From Thiothrix eikelboomii (GTDB lineage: Bacteria; Pseudomonadota; Gammaproteobacteria; Thiotrichales; Thiotrichaceae), in the NCBI RefSeq assembly GCF_900167255.1, contig NZ_FUYB01000011.1, positions 1-64,000 on the forward strand: DNA of 64,000 nt, given 5' to 3'. Below are positions 26,794 to 36,161 of the stretch, piece after piece. A program made the translations under genes and the position numbers. The notes below the pieces were generated by a model. The model was not told where the DNA came from and searched no databases. It was given only the letters and a program-made list of their open reading frames with translations. Position 1 is the stretch's first letter. The number at the start of each line of letters is the position of its first letter.

Positions 26794-27804
26794 TTAAATC
26801 CCTAATAAGCTTTCGCTAGATAAACCTTTATTTTCTAAAATTCGCCGTAGACGCTTTAAGGCATCCATCTGAATTTGACGCACGCGCTCACGGGTCAAAC
26901 CTAACTCTTCTCCGACTTGTTCTAAGGTAGAACGTTCGTAGCCATGTAAGCCAAAGCGGCGCACTATCACATCTTTTTGTTTAGTATCCAACTGATTAAT
27001 CCAGTTTTCTACCGAATGACTAATGTCTTCATCTTCTAAGACAGCAGCAGGTTCACGTTCTTCTTCCATCGGTACAAAATCCACTAAGGGGCTATCACCG
27101 TCTTTACCCACCGGTGTATCCAAAGAAGAAACATGCTCATTAAAACTTAATAATTTACGTAAACTATCAATGGGACGCCCTAAAGCCTCAGCCATTTCCG
27201 GCAAGCTAGGCTCACGCCCTAATTGCTGAGTCATTTCCCGCAATTTACGCATATAAGCATTGAGTTCCTTATTCACATGAATCGGCAAGCGAATCGTGCG
27301 AGTTTGGTTCATCAAGGCGCGCTCGATATTTTGGCGAATCCACCAAGTAGCATAAGTAGAAAAACGGAAACCCCGTTCAGGATCAAACTTTTCGACCGCA
27401 TGAATCAGGCCAAGATTGCCCTCTTCAATCAGGTCAGGTAAAGACAAACCACGCCCTAAATAACGGCGCGCAATTTTGACAACCAAACGCAAATTGCAGG
27501 TTATCATTTTCTTCCGACCTAGCTCATCACCAGATCTGGCTAGGCGTCCGTAATGAATTTCCTCCTCGGGTGTTAATAAAGGTGAAAATTCAATTTCACG
27601 TAGATAAAGCTGGGCAGCATCACGTTCTGTTGACGAACTAGCACGTTCCACATGGGGTTCAGCTAGTACTTCGGAACTGTCGATACTTAGCAAATCTTCT
27701 GACTCATCATTTAACTCATCAAGCTCTTCAAGCTCAATGCTTTCGTCCTCACCCAAAGCAAAGTTTTCTTCCTCTGAGTTGGAATGAGTCTGTAGGCTAT
27801 GCAT
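26794..27804 (-). CDS. rpoS: RNA polymerase sigma factor RpoS
   Basis: This 336-residue sigma-70 family factor of the RpoS type directs RNA polymerase to stationary-phase and stress promoters. An acidic N-terminal tail of about 55 residues precedes region 1.2 ([21 protein letters not shown]). Region 2 is [21 protein letters not shown], region 3 follows, and region 4 is the helix-turn-helix [19 protein letters not shown]. The short non-conserved region between 1.2 and 2 distinguishes it from RpoD. GAGGAG is 7 bases before the ATG. No nlpD or pcm gene is beside it, unlike enterics, and a 600-base gap lies upstream. Confidence 0.93.
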   Translation of the reverse strand: MHSLQTHSNSEEENFALGEDESIELEELDELNDESEDLLSIDSSEVLAEPHVERASSSTERDAAQLYLREIEFSPLLTPEEEIHYGRLARSGDELGRKKMITCNLRLVVKIARRYLGRGLSLPDLIEEGNLGLIHAVEKFDPERGFRFSTYATWWIRQNIERALMNQTRTIRLPIHVNKELNAYMRKLREMTQQLGREPSLPEMAEALGRPIDSLRKLLSFNEHVSSLDTPVGKDGDSPLVDFVPMEEEREPAAVLEDEDISHSVENWINQLDTKQKDVIVRRFGLHGYERSTLEQVGEELGLTRERVRQIQMDALKRLRRILENKGLSSESLLGI

Positions 27805-28412
27805 TGCATCACTCCTCTGTGGGGTTGTATCAGACCAACAAGCTATATTGCGTTGTCAACGCACCTTCTGACTCCCTCAGTCAACACCTAAGCTTAAACA
27901 CTCATTATTATTTTTCTGCAAATTAGCACAATCCTACCCAGATTTAAAGACCTTAACGAAAACTTAACAAAAAACTAAAATATTGATTTTTATGATAAAA
28001 AACTAAATAAGCTCAAAATAGCTAAAAATTTAATCTGAATATAAGCTGAATAGACTTAACCACTTATCGGAAATTTGGGCAAAATCAGCGTACACTGCAG
28101 CATCTGCACAGAAGCACTGCTAGGCATAAAGCTCGCTCGGCCTAAGTGTGGAGGACTATTTTCTTAAAAAATCAGCCCTGACTGATAGCTTAAGCCCGCT
28201 TGCGATTGACTCATACATTATTTTCAAAAGAGTCCGATAGCATGACTCATAGGACAATAAACAACAGCCTAATAAATACCCAGCTGTGATTATTGGTGAA
28301 GAGCAAGAATAAACCAAGCTTAATTCCGAGGATTAGACAATTCCTAGCGATAAGCGGCTAAGAGCTTGCTGGGCTACCTAGAAAACCAGCAATCCCTCGC
28401 CTTCAGAAGCAG
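27805..28412. other. Long gap upstream of rpoS (leader region)
   Basis: About 608 bases hold no convincing gene. The half nearest rpoS is AT-rich (27895-28080). On the minus strand a -35-like TTGACA occurs about 50 bases before the rpoS start. The distal half (28090-28400) is more mixed and could hold an untranslated leader or a small RNA, but I recognise no known RNA family. Confidence 0.4.
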
Positions 28413-28871
28413 TTAAAGTGGTGCTGCGCCGTATTTTTTAGCGAGCTCTTGGATGTATTGTTTGCGCTCACCATTATTAAGCTGTGACCACTGTTCACGT
28501 AACTTTTGTTGCTCCATCAGCGGCAAACCTTTAATCCAATTACGCCATTTTTTAATTTTTTCCCGTTTTTGCACGGGCAAACTACGGTAATACTCTAATT
28601 TACGCTGCAGTGAACTGCGGCGGGCAGGAGGTAAGCTATTCCATTGCGTGTATTGAGAGCGAATTTGCGCCCGTTGACTCGCCGGTAAACCCGCCCAACG
28701 CTTTAAAGCTTCTTGTTTAGCCGTCGGGTAATTAGGCCATTCAGCTTCAAACTCTTTTAAAACCGCTTGCTCTTGGGTGCTCAAACTCGTCCAACTGAGA
28801 CTGCCGGCCCAACTCAGGGTGAACCAGCCATAGATTAACAGTCCGACTATTAAACGCTTGCGTGCACTCAT
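28413..28871 (-). CDS. DUF3106 family exported protein
   Basis: This 152-residue protein has an N-terminal signal peptide (about 1-22, ending near SWAGS). The rest is a helical, Trp/Arg/Gln-rich region with repeated units of the form L-x2-P-x2-R-x-[KQ]-x5-W (NSLPPARRSSLQRKLEYYRSLP, WRNWIKGLPLMEQQKLREQW). This is the DUF3106 pattern; function is unknown. Its ATG overlaps the stop of the preceding small gene (ATGA). It is the last member of a four-gene operon that begins with an ECF sigma factor. Confidence 0.85.
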   Translation of the reverse strand: MSARKRLIVGLLIYGWFTLSWAGSLSWTSLSTQEQAVLKEFEAEWPNYPTAKQEALKRWAGLPASQRAQIRSQYTQWNSLPPARRSSLQRKLEYYRSLPVQKREKIKKWRNWIKGLPLMEQQKLREQWSQLNNGERKQYIQELAKKYGAAPL

Positions 28872-29089
28872 TGGATCGTTTCCTTGGGTGGCACCTGTCC
28901 TCCCTCTAACAAGGAGAACATCATCGTGTCATTACCTGAATCAGGATTATCTAATTCGCTCCAATAACGGCCATAATTATCCCACCACTCCAACATAGCG
29001 GTTAAATCATCAGCAGACTCATCGGCATAAACGGGGAATAAGCTTAACACCACTGTGCAGCTAAGCAGTAGGAATCCTTTCCTTAACAT
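28868..29089 (-). CDS. Small exported protein of the sigma-factor operon
   Basis: This 73-residue protein begins MLRKGFLLLSCTVVLSLFPVYADES, a typical signal peptide cleaved near VYA-DE. The mature part is about 50 acidic residues with tryptophans (LEWWDNYGRYWSELDNP). I do not recognise a family. GGGAG lies before the ATG and the stop overlaps the start of the DUF3106 gene. Its place between a DUF3619 protein and a DUF3106 protein suggests a shared envelope function, by context only. Confidence 0.7.
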   Translation of the reverse strand: MLRKGFLLLSCTVVLSLFPVYADESADDLTAMLEWWDNYGRYWSELDNPDSGNDTMMFSLLEGGQVPPKETIQ

Positions 29090-29113
29090 GATGCGCTCCC
29101 TAAGCTCAATGGC

Positions 29114-29515
29114 TTAACTGTATTCAGCAGCTAGCCATTCATAAATGTCCATATTTTCTAAGAACTCAATGTCTTCATTAGACATTAGCACATCTGCAGA
29201 ATTATTGGGCATTGCCTCAGCATTAGTTAAACTTTGATCAGCCCAATGATTCATCGCCACTTGTACACCCACCGTTAGCACCATCGCCCCTACCAAGCCG
29301 GCTAAGACTGCACTGGGTTTAGCCTCCACCCTACCCATTAAACTCGCTAGCCAATTCCGTTTTACTTTAGCGAGAGACTGAGTATTTAATTCCAGCAAGG
29401 CTTGCTGGCGTGCTTGCTGCAGACGAGCTTGTATCGCTAAACTTAACTCATCAGCTTCACGGTTTAGACCCTGTTCTAGTGCCTTCTGCCATTCCGCCTC
29501 CCGCCTGTTATCCAT
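29114..29515 (-). CDS. DUF3619-like single-pass membrane protein, possible anti-sigma factor
   Basis: This 133-residue protein has an N-terminal cytoplasmic helical region, a transmembrane helix near residues 70-87 (AVLAGLVGAMVLTVGVQVA) and an acidic periplasmic tail ending DIYEWLAAEYS. This layout matches DUF3619. Its ATG overlaps the sigma-factor stop (TAATG). A one-helix membrane protein encoded directly after an ECF sigma factor is often its anti-sigma factor; no direct sequence proof is available here. Confidence 0.75.
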   Translation of the reverse strand: MDNRREAEWQKALEQGLNREADELSLAIQARLQQARQQALLELNTQSLAKVKRNWLASLMGRVEAKPSAVLAGLVGAMVLTVGVQVAMNHWADQSLTNAEAMPNNSADVLMSNEDIEFLENMDIYEWLAAEYS

Positions 29516-30150
29516 TAATTATCTCCCAAATAATCGCGCATCTGCCGTATCGCACGAGCTAGATGTGTCTTCACACTCCCCTCGGAGCAGCCCATGATCT
29601 TTGCAGTTTCCGCAATGTCATACCCCTCCCAAGCGCGCAACACTAACGCTTGTTGTTGGCGTAGGGGGAGCTGTCCAATCAACTCCACCAAGCGTTGACT
29701 GAGCTCGTCATTTTGTAGTTGTCGATCAGGCTCTAAGAATTGTGTTTGGGCAACGAGTTCATCCGGCTCTGGTAGCTCTTCAGCTTCAGCTGAATCATGA
29801 AAAAATACCCGCCAACGCTGCCGAACTTGCCGTCGCCGATGCCAATCATTAATTTTACTATGCAGCACACTATGAAAAAGAGCGCCCCATTCCACGGCAG
29901 GATGTTCGCTATAATGTTGGACTAGACCTAACATCGCATCTTGCACAATATCGAGGGCATCATCTTCATTTTGGGTGGCTAATCGAGCAGTAATAAAGGC
30001 CCGCTTTTCTACACTTGCTAAAAAGTGATTGATTGAAATAGGTGAGCTCAGACTCTGCTCCTTTGCCTCCTTACGCCCCAAAGAGTCGCTTAAGCTTGCT
30101 ATCTTGTCGCCAGAAACGAGCCCTTGTGGTTGAATTCCTTGTACTAACAT
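29515..30150 (-). CDS. ECF-type sigma-70 factor
   Basis: This 211-residue sigma factor of the ECF group has region 2 near 50-115 (FITARLATQNEDDALDIVQDAMLGLVQHY, then WGALFHSVLHSKINDWHRRR). Region 4 is near 155-205 (IGQLPLRQQQALVLRAWEGYDIAETAKIMGCSEGSVKTHLARAI). An N-terminal extension of about 40 residues precedes region 2. It heads an operon with a DUF3619 protein, a small exported protein and a DUF3106 protein, a grouping I know from other proteobacteria but without a defined signal. The start codon has only a weak ribosome site. Confidence 0.9.
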   Translation of the reverse strand: MLVQGIQPQGLVSGDKIASLSDSLGRKEAKEQSLSSPISINHFLASVEKRAFITARLATQNEDDALDIVQDAMLGLVQHYSEHPAVEWGALFHSVLHSKINDWHRRRQVRQRWRVFFHDSAEAEELPEPDELVAQTQFLEPDRQLQNDELSQRLVELIGQLPLRQQQALVLRAWEGYDIAETAKIMGCSEGSVKTHLARAIRQMRDYLGDN

Positions 30151-30274
30151 ATTGCTTGGTTCATCCTTGATAACGGTTTACCACACCAAACGTTGACACT
30201 AGTAGTGTTTAAGTTATTTCTGTGAAAGAATTCTTTAGCAAAAGTTCCTCAAAACCCGCTTTAGGAGAGTAAGT

Positions 30275-31117
30275 ATGCGCTGGAAATCTGGCAGACGCAG
30301 TAGCAATATCGAAGATAGACGCACCGGAATGGGTGCTCCGGCCAAAGTGGGCGGAGTCGGCTTAATTCTCATGTTGATCATTGCTTGGCTGATGGGAGCT
30401 GACACCATGCAACTGCTAGGAATGGCGGGCAGTAACTTAACCGCCACGACGATGACTGTGCAAGAACCCACCCCCGAACAACAAGAAGATGCCGACTTTA
30501 TCGCTGCGGTGGTTGCTCAAACCGAGGATGTTTGGGGGCCGATGTTTCAAGCCGCCGGTAAAACTTATCAAGAACCCCGTTTAGTGCTGTTCAGCGAACA
30601 AATAGACTCTGCCTGTGGCTATGCCTCTGCGGCGAGTGGTCCGTTTTACTGCCCTGCGGATCAAAAAGTTTATATTGATTTGAGCTTTTTCCATGAGTTA
30701 CGCCGCTTAGGTGCACCCGGTGACTTTGCCCGTGCGTATGTGATTGGTCATGAAATTGCTCACCATGTACAAAATCAACTCGGTACTTCCAATCAAGTCA
30801 GCCGTTTACAATCTCAAGTAAGCGAGAGCGATGCCAATGCCCTCTCGGTTCTCTTAGAGCTACAAGCAGACTGCTATGCGGGTGTCTGGGCGCATCATGC
30901 GCAGAAAAATTTTAATACCCTCGAGGCAGGTGATATTGAAGAGGGCTTACAAGCAGCAGCGTCTATCGGTGATGATCGCTTGCAACGTATGTCCGGGCGG
31001 CGGATTAATCCCGATGCCTTTACGCATGGTACTTCTGAGCAGCGAGTGAAATGGTTCAAGACAGGCTTACAATATGGCGATATGAAGCGTTGTGATACGT
31101 TTGCGAGTATTCGCTAA
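30275..31117 (+). CDS. YpfJ-type neutral zinc metallopeptidase
   Basis: This 280-residue protein has an N-terminal cytoplasmic tail, one membrane helix near residues 25-45 (GVGLILMLIIAWLMG) and a periplasmic catalytic domain. The zinc motif is VIGHEIAHHVQ near residue 165, followed by the third-ligand region ELQADCYAGVWAHHA near 195. Family signatures DRRTGMGAPAKVGG and CGYASAASGPFYCPADQKVYID are present. AGGAG lies 7 bases before the ATG. The natural substrate of the family is unknown. It diverges from the ECF sigma operon. Confidence 0.93.
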   Translation: MRWKSGRRSSNIEDRRTGMGAPAKVGGVGLILMLIIAWLMGADTMQLLGMAGSNLTATTMTVQEPTPEQQEDADFIAAVVAQTEDVWGPMFQAAGKTYQEPRLVLFSEQIDSACGYASAASGPFYCPADQKVYIDLSFFHELRRLGAPGDFARAYVIGHEIAHHVQNQLGTSNQVSRLQSQVSESDANALSVLLELQADCYAGVWAHHAQKNFNTLEAGDIEEGLQAAASIGDDRLQRMSGRRINPDAFTHGTSEQRVKWFKTGLQYGDMKRCDTFASIR

Positions 31118-31144
31118 TCTACTCTCGCTTTTCATTTAAGCTCG

Positions 31145-31173
31145 GGGCAAGTGGCCTATTCAAGCACTTGCCC
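31145..31173 (+). terminator. Hairpin after the metallopeptidase gene
   Basis: A perfect 9-bp stem gggcaagtg (31145-31153) / cacttgccc (31165-31173) has an 11-base loop, 28 bases after the stop codon. No U-run follows, so factor-independent termination is uncertain. Confidence 0.5.
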
Positions 31174-31375
31174 TGAATACAAATCGGAAAAGATCCTAAA
31201 GATTAGGCCTGATACAACTCGCAGCGATCTTGATTTTCAGATTGATACCCAACACCCTCAAGTAAATAATCTTATTGAAGATATTAATAAAATAGGCTAT
31301 GGCTCGCGCATACTGTGGGATACCGAACAACATCTAGAGCTAGGTAAACGTATTCTGGAAGCGGCTAATTATTAA
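31151..31375 (+). CDS. Short open frame of doubtful coding value
   Basis: A 74-codon frame would start at a GTG that lies inside the hairpin following the metallopeptidase gene. The middle and end (HPQVNNLIEDINKIGYGSRILWD) are compositionally protein-like, but there is no ribosome site and no family is recognised. It could be a remnant of a larger gene or simply noncoding. Confidence 0.25.
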   Translation: MAYSSTCPEYKSEKILKIRPDTTRSDLDFQIDTQHPQVNNLIEDINKIGYGSRILWDTEQHLELGKRILEAANY

Positions 31376-31385
31376 CAAACAAATA

Positions 31386-31410
31386 CTAGCCTCTCAAAGT
31401 GAGAAGCTAG
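31386..31410 (-). terminator. Probable terminator of the aminopeptidase gene
   Basis: The inverted repeat ctagcctctca (31386-31396) and tgagaagctag (31400-31410) pairs except for one internal mismatch. On the minus strand it is followed by the T-rich tatttgtt. It lies 16 bases past the stop of the leftward aminopeptidase gene. Confidence 0.55.
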
Positions 31411-31426
31411 CAGCTCAGTCTGAACA

Positions 31427-32794
31427 CTACTCTGCAAAACTCATCTCTAAATACTTAAATACAGCCAGCAAACCCATCGCCTCACCGCCAATCGGACGAC
31501 CAGGGCGAGCACGCAAATTCCACGCCATCACATCAAAATGCGCCCAAGGAGTGCGCGCTGGCACAAATTCATTTAAAAACAAAGCAGCGGTAATTGCCCC
31601 ACCATAACTATCGCCACTATTACTCAAATCAGCTATATTACTACGTAATTTTTCTAAATAAGGCTTATGTAAGGGCAGATTCCAAATCAACTCATTACTG
31701 ACCGTTGAGGCCGCCTGCAGTTTTTGCATTAAGGCACGGTCATTCGTAAAGAAAGCCGGAATTTCCGTACCCATTGCAATCCGTGCTGCTCCTGTCAGGG
31801 TTGCAAAATCAATCATTAAATCAGGCTCGCTTTCGGCAGCATAAGCCAGCGCATCACAGAGAATTAAACGCCCTTCTGCATCGGTATTATCAATCTCGAC
31901 GGTTTTCCCTAAGCGCGTATGAATCACATCACCGGGGCGAAAAGCATCACCACTAATGGCATTATCGACAGCCGGAATCAGCACTTGCAAACAGATCGGT
32001 AATTCTAATTGCATAATCAGTTTAGCCAAACCCAAAACATGCGCAGCCCCCCCCATATCCTTTTTCATCAGACGCATATTCGCAGAAGGTTTCAAATCCA
32101 AGCCACCGGTATCGAAACAGACCCCTTTGCCAATTAAACTCACTAAAGGATCGTCTTGATTACCCCAGTTCAATTCAATTAAACGGGGTGCATGCGCACT
32201 AGCTCGCCCAACTGCATGAATACAGGGGAAATTTTCTTTCAACAAAGCATGCCCTGTTATTACCTCCACCTCAGCATCATGCATTTCAGCGAGGCGGCGA
32301 GCGACCTGCTCTAAATCTTGTGGCATCAAGTGATTGGCTGGCATATTAATCAGATTACGGACTAAACTGATCGCTTCGACCAGAGCATTAATCCGTGCTG
32401 CCGCTTGGCTGACATAAATCAGTGGCTTAGACGACTCTTCACTGCTACGGAATTGGTCAAAGTGATAAGTCCCCAACCCCCATCCCACTAACATTTGTAG
32501 GCGATCTTCATCATTCCAATCACCCTCGAGATAATATTCACCCGTAGGTAATTGCAAGGGCAAGCCAGCCAAAGCCCATAACAGGCTTTCCGTCTCATTC
32601 AAGCCATAAAAAACTTGTGCTAAGCGCCCGGCCCCATCAGGAACTAGGCATAATTGATGGGGTTTGCCACGATAGCCTTGGACTGTGAGCCAATTCCGCC
32701 CAGACTCATAAATACCCGCTTTAATATCGACTAAACTTGTTTCAGTGACTAAGCGAATAGGAATGGCAGTAGCCGTTTTCTCATAAGTGAACAT
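31427..32794 (-). CDS. M17 family leucyl aminopeptidase
   Basis: This 455-residue cytosolic metallopeptidase removes N-terminal residues from peptides. The metal- and substrate-binding segments are intact: GKGVCFDTGGLDLKPSANMRLMKKDMGGAAH near 222, and the family signature NTDAEGRLILCDALAYA near 300. The N-terminal domain is shorter and different from that of E. coli PepA, so it belongs to the shorter PepA/PepB-like group. It is transcribed away from the RDD operon. Confidence 0.93.
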   Translation of the reverse strand: MFTYEKTATAIPIRLVTETSLVDIKAGIYESGRNWLTVQGYRGKPHQLCLVPDGAGRLAQVFYGLNETESLLWALAGLPLQLPTGEYYLEGDWNDEDRLQMLVGWGLGTYHFDQFRSSEESSKPLIYVSQAAARINALVEAISLVRNLINMPANHLMPQDLEQVARRLAEMHDAEVEVITGHALLKENFPCIHAVGRASAHAPRLIELNWGNQDDPLVSLIGKGVCFDTGGLDLKPSANMRLMKKDMGGAAHVLGLAKLIMQLELPICLQVLIPAVDNAISGDAFRPGDVIHTRLGKTVEIDNTDAEGRLILCDALAYAAESEPDLMIDFATLTGAARIAMGTEIPAFFTNDRALMQKLQAASTVSNELIWNLPLHKPYLEKLRSNIADLSNSGDSYGGAITAALFLNEFVPARTPWAHFDVMAWNLRARPGRPIGGEAMGLLAVFKYLEMSFAE

Positions 32795-32935
32795 AGCTAT
32801 ACGTCTCTACTTGTTATGAAGTTTATCGTGTTGTGATTGACAAGCCAGCAGCCTGACTTCATGCTTTGGCTAAAGAATTTACAAGCATAAGGCATTTGCT
32901 CAAAACTAGCACTCTGGTACTGACAAGAACTCATC

Positions 32936-33619
32936 ATGCGATTGGATACTACTTATACAGTCAACACACCGGAAGGCATCGCTTTAGAGCTTTCGCCTGC
33001 AGGACCTGTTGTCCGCACCTTGGCTTGGCTGGTGGATTTATCAATTCGTGCTGGAGTCAGTTTATTAATCATTATCCTCTTAGCCTTCATGGGCAGCCTA
33101 GGTATTGGTTTGGCGATGATTTTGATTTTTTTATTAGAGTGGTTTTATCCCGTTTGGTTTGAGTTACGCTCTCAAGGCCAAACCCCGGGTAAACGCTTAC
33201 TTAATATTTATGTAGCACAATTAGATGCTAGCCCGATTTCACCAGCCGCCTCAGTGGTTAGGAATCTATTACGGGTGGTTGATTTCCTGCCTTTTTTTTA
33301 TGGTTTTGGCTTAGCCAGCTGCTTGCTAACTAAACGCTTTCAACGCCTTGGGGATTTAGCGGCCAATACGGTGGTGCTGCATAAAAGCCTACCGGTTCTG
33401 AGTCATCGGGAGTTTTCAGCCAGCCCAGAGCCTGCCAATGTTGCCCTTGCTTTACCTGAACAACAAGCCCTAATCCTATTTGCACAACGGCAAAGCACCT
33501 TAACCGCCGAGCGCCAACAAGAGTTAGCTATACTCACTGAAAGCTTAGTCACGCATAAAACTGATCCTGCGGCACATTTACGTAATATCGCCAGTTGGCT
33601 GATAGGAAAACACGAATGA
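32936..33619 (+). CDS. RDD family membrane protein
   Basis: This 227-residue protein has an RDD domain: VRTLAWLVDLSIRAGVSLLIIILL carries the Arg and Asp near 30, with further helices near 50-75 and 100-125 and the second motif LRSQGQTPGKRLLNIYVAQ. A cytosolic C-terminal tail of about 80 residues follows. Function of the family is unknown, with transport suggested. Its stop overlaps the start of the SpoIIM-like gene, opening a six-gene coupled operon. Confidence 0.9.
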   Translation: MRLDTTYTVNTPEGIALELSPAGPVVRTLAWLVDLSIRAGVSLLIIILLAFMGSLGIGLAMILIFLLEWFYPVWFELRSQGQTPGKRLLNIYVAQLDASPISPAASVVRNLLRVVDFLPFFYGFGLASCLLTKRFQRLGDLAANTVVLHKSLPVLSHREFSASPEPANVALALPEQQALILFAQRQSTLTAERQQELAILTESLVTHKTDPAAHLRNIASWLIGKHE

Positions 33620-34605
33620 AACAATCCACCTTCGTGCAAACTAATGAAGCTTTATGGCATCAGCTGGAAGCTTGGCTCGATTTTCAACAATTGCCCGCTA
33701 AGGAACGAGCTAAACGCCATACTGAAGAACCGCAACTCGATTTTCCAGCCGATTATCGTCATCTGTGCCATCATTTAGCCTTAGCGCAATCACGTATGTA
33801 CAGTCCGTTACTGATTGAACGCTTAAATCAATTAGTGGTGCGAGGACATAATCAGTTGTATTCAAGCCGGATGCATTTTTGGTATCGCACGGTTGATTTC
33901 TTTTTACGTGGCTTACCTCAATTAGTTCGCCAAGAATCTAAGCTGGTTTACCTCGCAATTGCGTTATTCTTTGGCAGTCTGATCAGTATGATCATTGCGA
34001 TTCAACTGCAACCTGAATTGGTTTATTCGGTGATTGATGGTCAGCAAGTTGCTCTGATGGAAGAAATGTATGATCCAAATAACCGTTCTCGGTTTGGGCG
34101 TGAACGGGAAGCGGATAGCGATATGCTGATGTTTGGCTTTTATATTCGTAATAATACAGGCATCGGCTTCCAAACTTTTGCAGGGGGTTTAGCATTTGGT
34201 TTAGGTACTCTATTTTTCTTATTGTATAACGGCTTAGTCATTGGCGCGATTGCTGGGCATTTAACTGAGATTGGCTATATAGAAACTTTCTGGAGCTTTG
34301 TAGCCGGACATAGTGCGTTTGAACTAACTGCAATTGTGTTATCAGGGGCGGCCGGTTTAAAGCTAGCTGAAGCTTTAGTCTTACCTGGGCGCAAATCACG
34401 TCGTTTGGCTTTGCTTGATAATAGCCGTATTGCTATTCAAATTGTTTACGCTGCCGCTTTATTGTTTTTCATGGCTGCTTTTGTCGAAGCTTTTTGGTCT
34501 TCACAAGCGATTATTCCCCCACTCGTTAAATACTTGGTAGGTATGGGTCTTTGGATCTTAGTCATTTTATATTTTCTGCGCGTAGGTCGTGAGCAGCAGG
34601 CATGA
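33616..34605 (+). CDS. Stage II sporulation protein M-like membrane protein
   Basis: This 329-residue membrane protein of the SpoIIM/DUF95 family has five helices in the C-terminal two thirds. Typical segments are YIRNNTGIGFQTFAGGLAFGLGTLFFLLYNGLVIGAIAGHL and VAGHSAFELTAIVLSGAAGLKLAEALVLPG. Despite the name it occurs in non-sporulating proteobacteria next to MoxR and DUF58 genes. ATG at 33616 is chosen because it overlaps the RDD stop as ATGA. No direct function is known. Confidence 0.9.
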   Translation: MKQSTFVQTNEALWHQLEAWLDFQQLPAKERAKRHTEEPQLDFPADYRHLCHHLALAQSRMYSPLLIERLNQLVVRGHNQLYSSRMHFWYRTVDFFLRGLPQLVRQESKLVYLAIALFFGSLISMIIAIQLQPELVYSVIDGQQVALMEEMYDPNNRSRFGREREADSDMLMFGFYIRNNTGIGFQTFAGGLAFGLGTLFFLLYNGLVIGAIAGHLTEIGYIETFWSFVAGHSAFELTAIVLSGAAGLKLAEALVLPGRKSRRLALLDNSRIAIQIVYAAALLFFMAAFVEAFWSSQAIIPPLVKYLVGMGLWILVILYFLRVGREQQA

Positions 34606-36161
34606 AATTAACTGACTTAAGTATTCAAGTCCGGCAACGCTCGCATTGGGAGGCCATTGATTTAGGTTTTTCTCTCGTACAGCAACATTGGCGCGCTCTA
34701 ATTATCCCTTATACTTTATTAGTTATTTTGATTGCCATTCCTGTTTGGCTCATCTTACCTGAAGCTTATTTATGGGTTGCTAGCTTGATTATTTGGTGGC
34801 TTAAACCCCTCTATGATCGCCTACTGTTGCATAGCCTGAGTCGACAACTGTTTAACCAAACAACGACCACAGCTGAAGCTTTTTCAGCCCTACCCCAGCT
34901 CATTCGTCATACAGGTTTATGGAGTGCACTGAGTTATCGGCGTTTTTCATTTTCGCGCAGCTATAATTTAGCCATTTGGCAATTAGAAGGCCTTAGTGGT
35001 CAAGCGCGTAGAAAACGTCAGGAATTGATTTATTTACAAGGACATAGCAATGCAGTTTGGCTGACGATTGCTTGTGTGCATTTAGAATGGATCGTCTTAT
35101 TTTCCTTATATATGCTGATTCTGATATTTGATCCTAGCGGTGCAACTTGGGAGCATATTAAAAGCCTATTTCGGGGTGAATTAGAGATGGATACCCAGTA
35201 TTGGCGCTCTTTATTAGACTTTGTATTTTTAATTTTAACTATTTTAGCTATTGAGCCTTTTTATGTCGCTGCTGGCTTCATGCTTTATATCAATCGCCGC
35301 ACTCAGCTAGAGGCTTGGGATCTTGAAATCGCTTTTCGCAATTTAGGTGAACGCTTAGCGGGTTTAACGAAAGTAAATCATTCAGGTCTTGCTAGCCTAC
35401 TGATTATTTTAGTCACTAGCGGACTCATACTCAGTTTAACGCCTCCCGTGAATGCACAAACGCTGACGAAGACTGAAGCTCATGAAGTATTAGCCGCAGA
35501 ACGCCTCCCTGCGGAACAAGCGACTGCCAAAATTAACGAAGTGATGCAATTAGAGGAATTAAATAGTCGCCGTAAAATCAGTACTTGGATACCCAAAGAT
35601 AAAACCGCTAAGCAGGAAGAAGAAAATCAATTGCCTGAAGGTTTGATTCAGTTAGTGGCTAGTATCTTCAAAACTTTATTGTGGATTGGCGCGTTCCTTG
35701 CGTTTATTTTAGCATTGATCTATCGGCAGAAAATCTTCGCGCTCTTATCCCCCTTACGCCAACCTACCAAACGCGCCCCTGCACCAGAAGTTTTATTTGG
35801 CTTAGACCTTCGTCCAGAATCTTTGCCAGAGGATATTGCAGGTACAGCTCGCCGCTTATGGGAAGCCGGTCAGGCACGCGAAGCACTTAGCTTATTATAC
35901 CGAGGCGCTTTAGTGATTTTAACCCATCAAGAGCAGTTAGCCATTCATACCAGCCATACAGAGGGAGACATCCTCAAGCTGGCTAAATCGGCGACTGCGC
36001 CTGAGCGCTATGCTTATCTGCGCACGCTGACTCAGCTTTGGCAGAGGATTGCCTATGCACACCGAATCCCTGAAACCCGTGAACTTTTACCCTTGTTTGA
36101 AGGTTGGCCTGCCTTCCAAACCCCTCGCGTAGAGCTAGCTAGCTCTGAGGTCGCCCCATGA
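34602..36161 (+). CDS. DUF4129-containing membrane protein
   Basis: This 519-residue membrane protein has clusters of hydrophobic helices near 30-70, 145-170, 195-235 and 265-285, a soluble segment, then one more helix near 350-370. The C-terminal cytosolic domain of about 110 residues matches DUF4129 (ARRLWEAGQAREALSLLYRGALVILTHQ). This domain is the usual partner of MoxR/DUF58 clusters. ATGA overlaps exist at both ends, so its synthesis is tied to that of its neighbours. Confidence 0.87.
   Translation: MKLTDLSIQVRQRSHWEAIDLGFSLVQQHWRALIIPYTLLVILIAIPVWLILPEAYLWVASLIIWWLKPLYDRLLLHSLSRQLFNQTTTTAEAFSALPQLIRHTGLWSALSYRRFSFSRSYNLAIWQLEGLSGQARRKRQELIYLQGHSNAVWLTIACVHLEWIVLFSLYMLILIFDPSGATWEHIKSLFRGELEMDTQYWRSLLDFVFLILTILAIEPFYVAAGFMLYINRRTQLEAWDLEIAFRNLGERLAGLTKVNHSGLASLLIILVTSGLILSLTPPVNAQTLTKTEAHEVLAAERLPAEQATAKINEVMQLEELNSRRKISTWIPKDKTAKQEEENQLPEGLIQLVASIFKTLLWIGAFLAFILALIYRQKIFALLSPLRQPTKRAPAPEVLFGLDLRPESLPEDIAGTARRLWEAGQAREALSLLYRGALVILTHQEQLAIHTSHTEGDILKLAKSATAPERYAYLRTLTQLWQRIAYAHRIPETRELLPLFEGWPAFQTPRVELASSEVAP

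Noticed and set aside
31151-31173. GTG start in the hairpin after the metallopeptidase as a firm gene start
   Set aside because: The hairpin explains the base pairing; no ribosome site is present, so the frame is listed only as doubtful.
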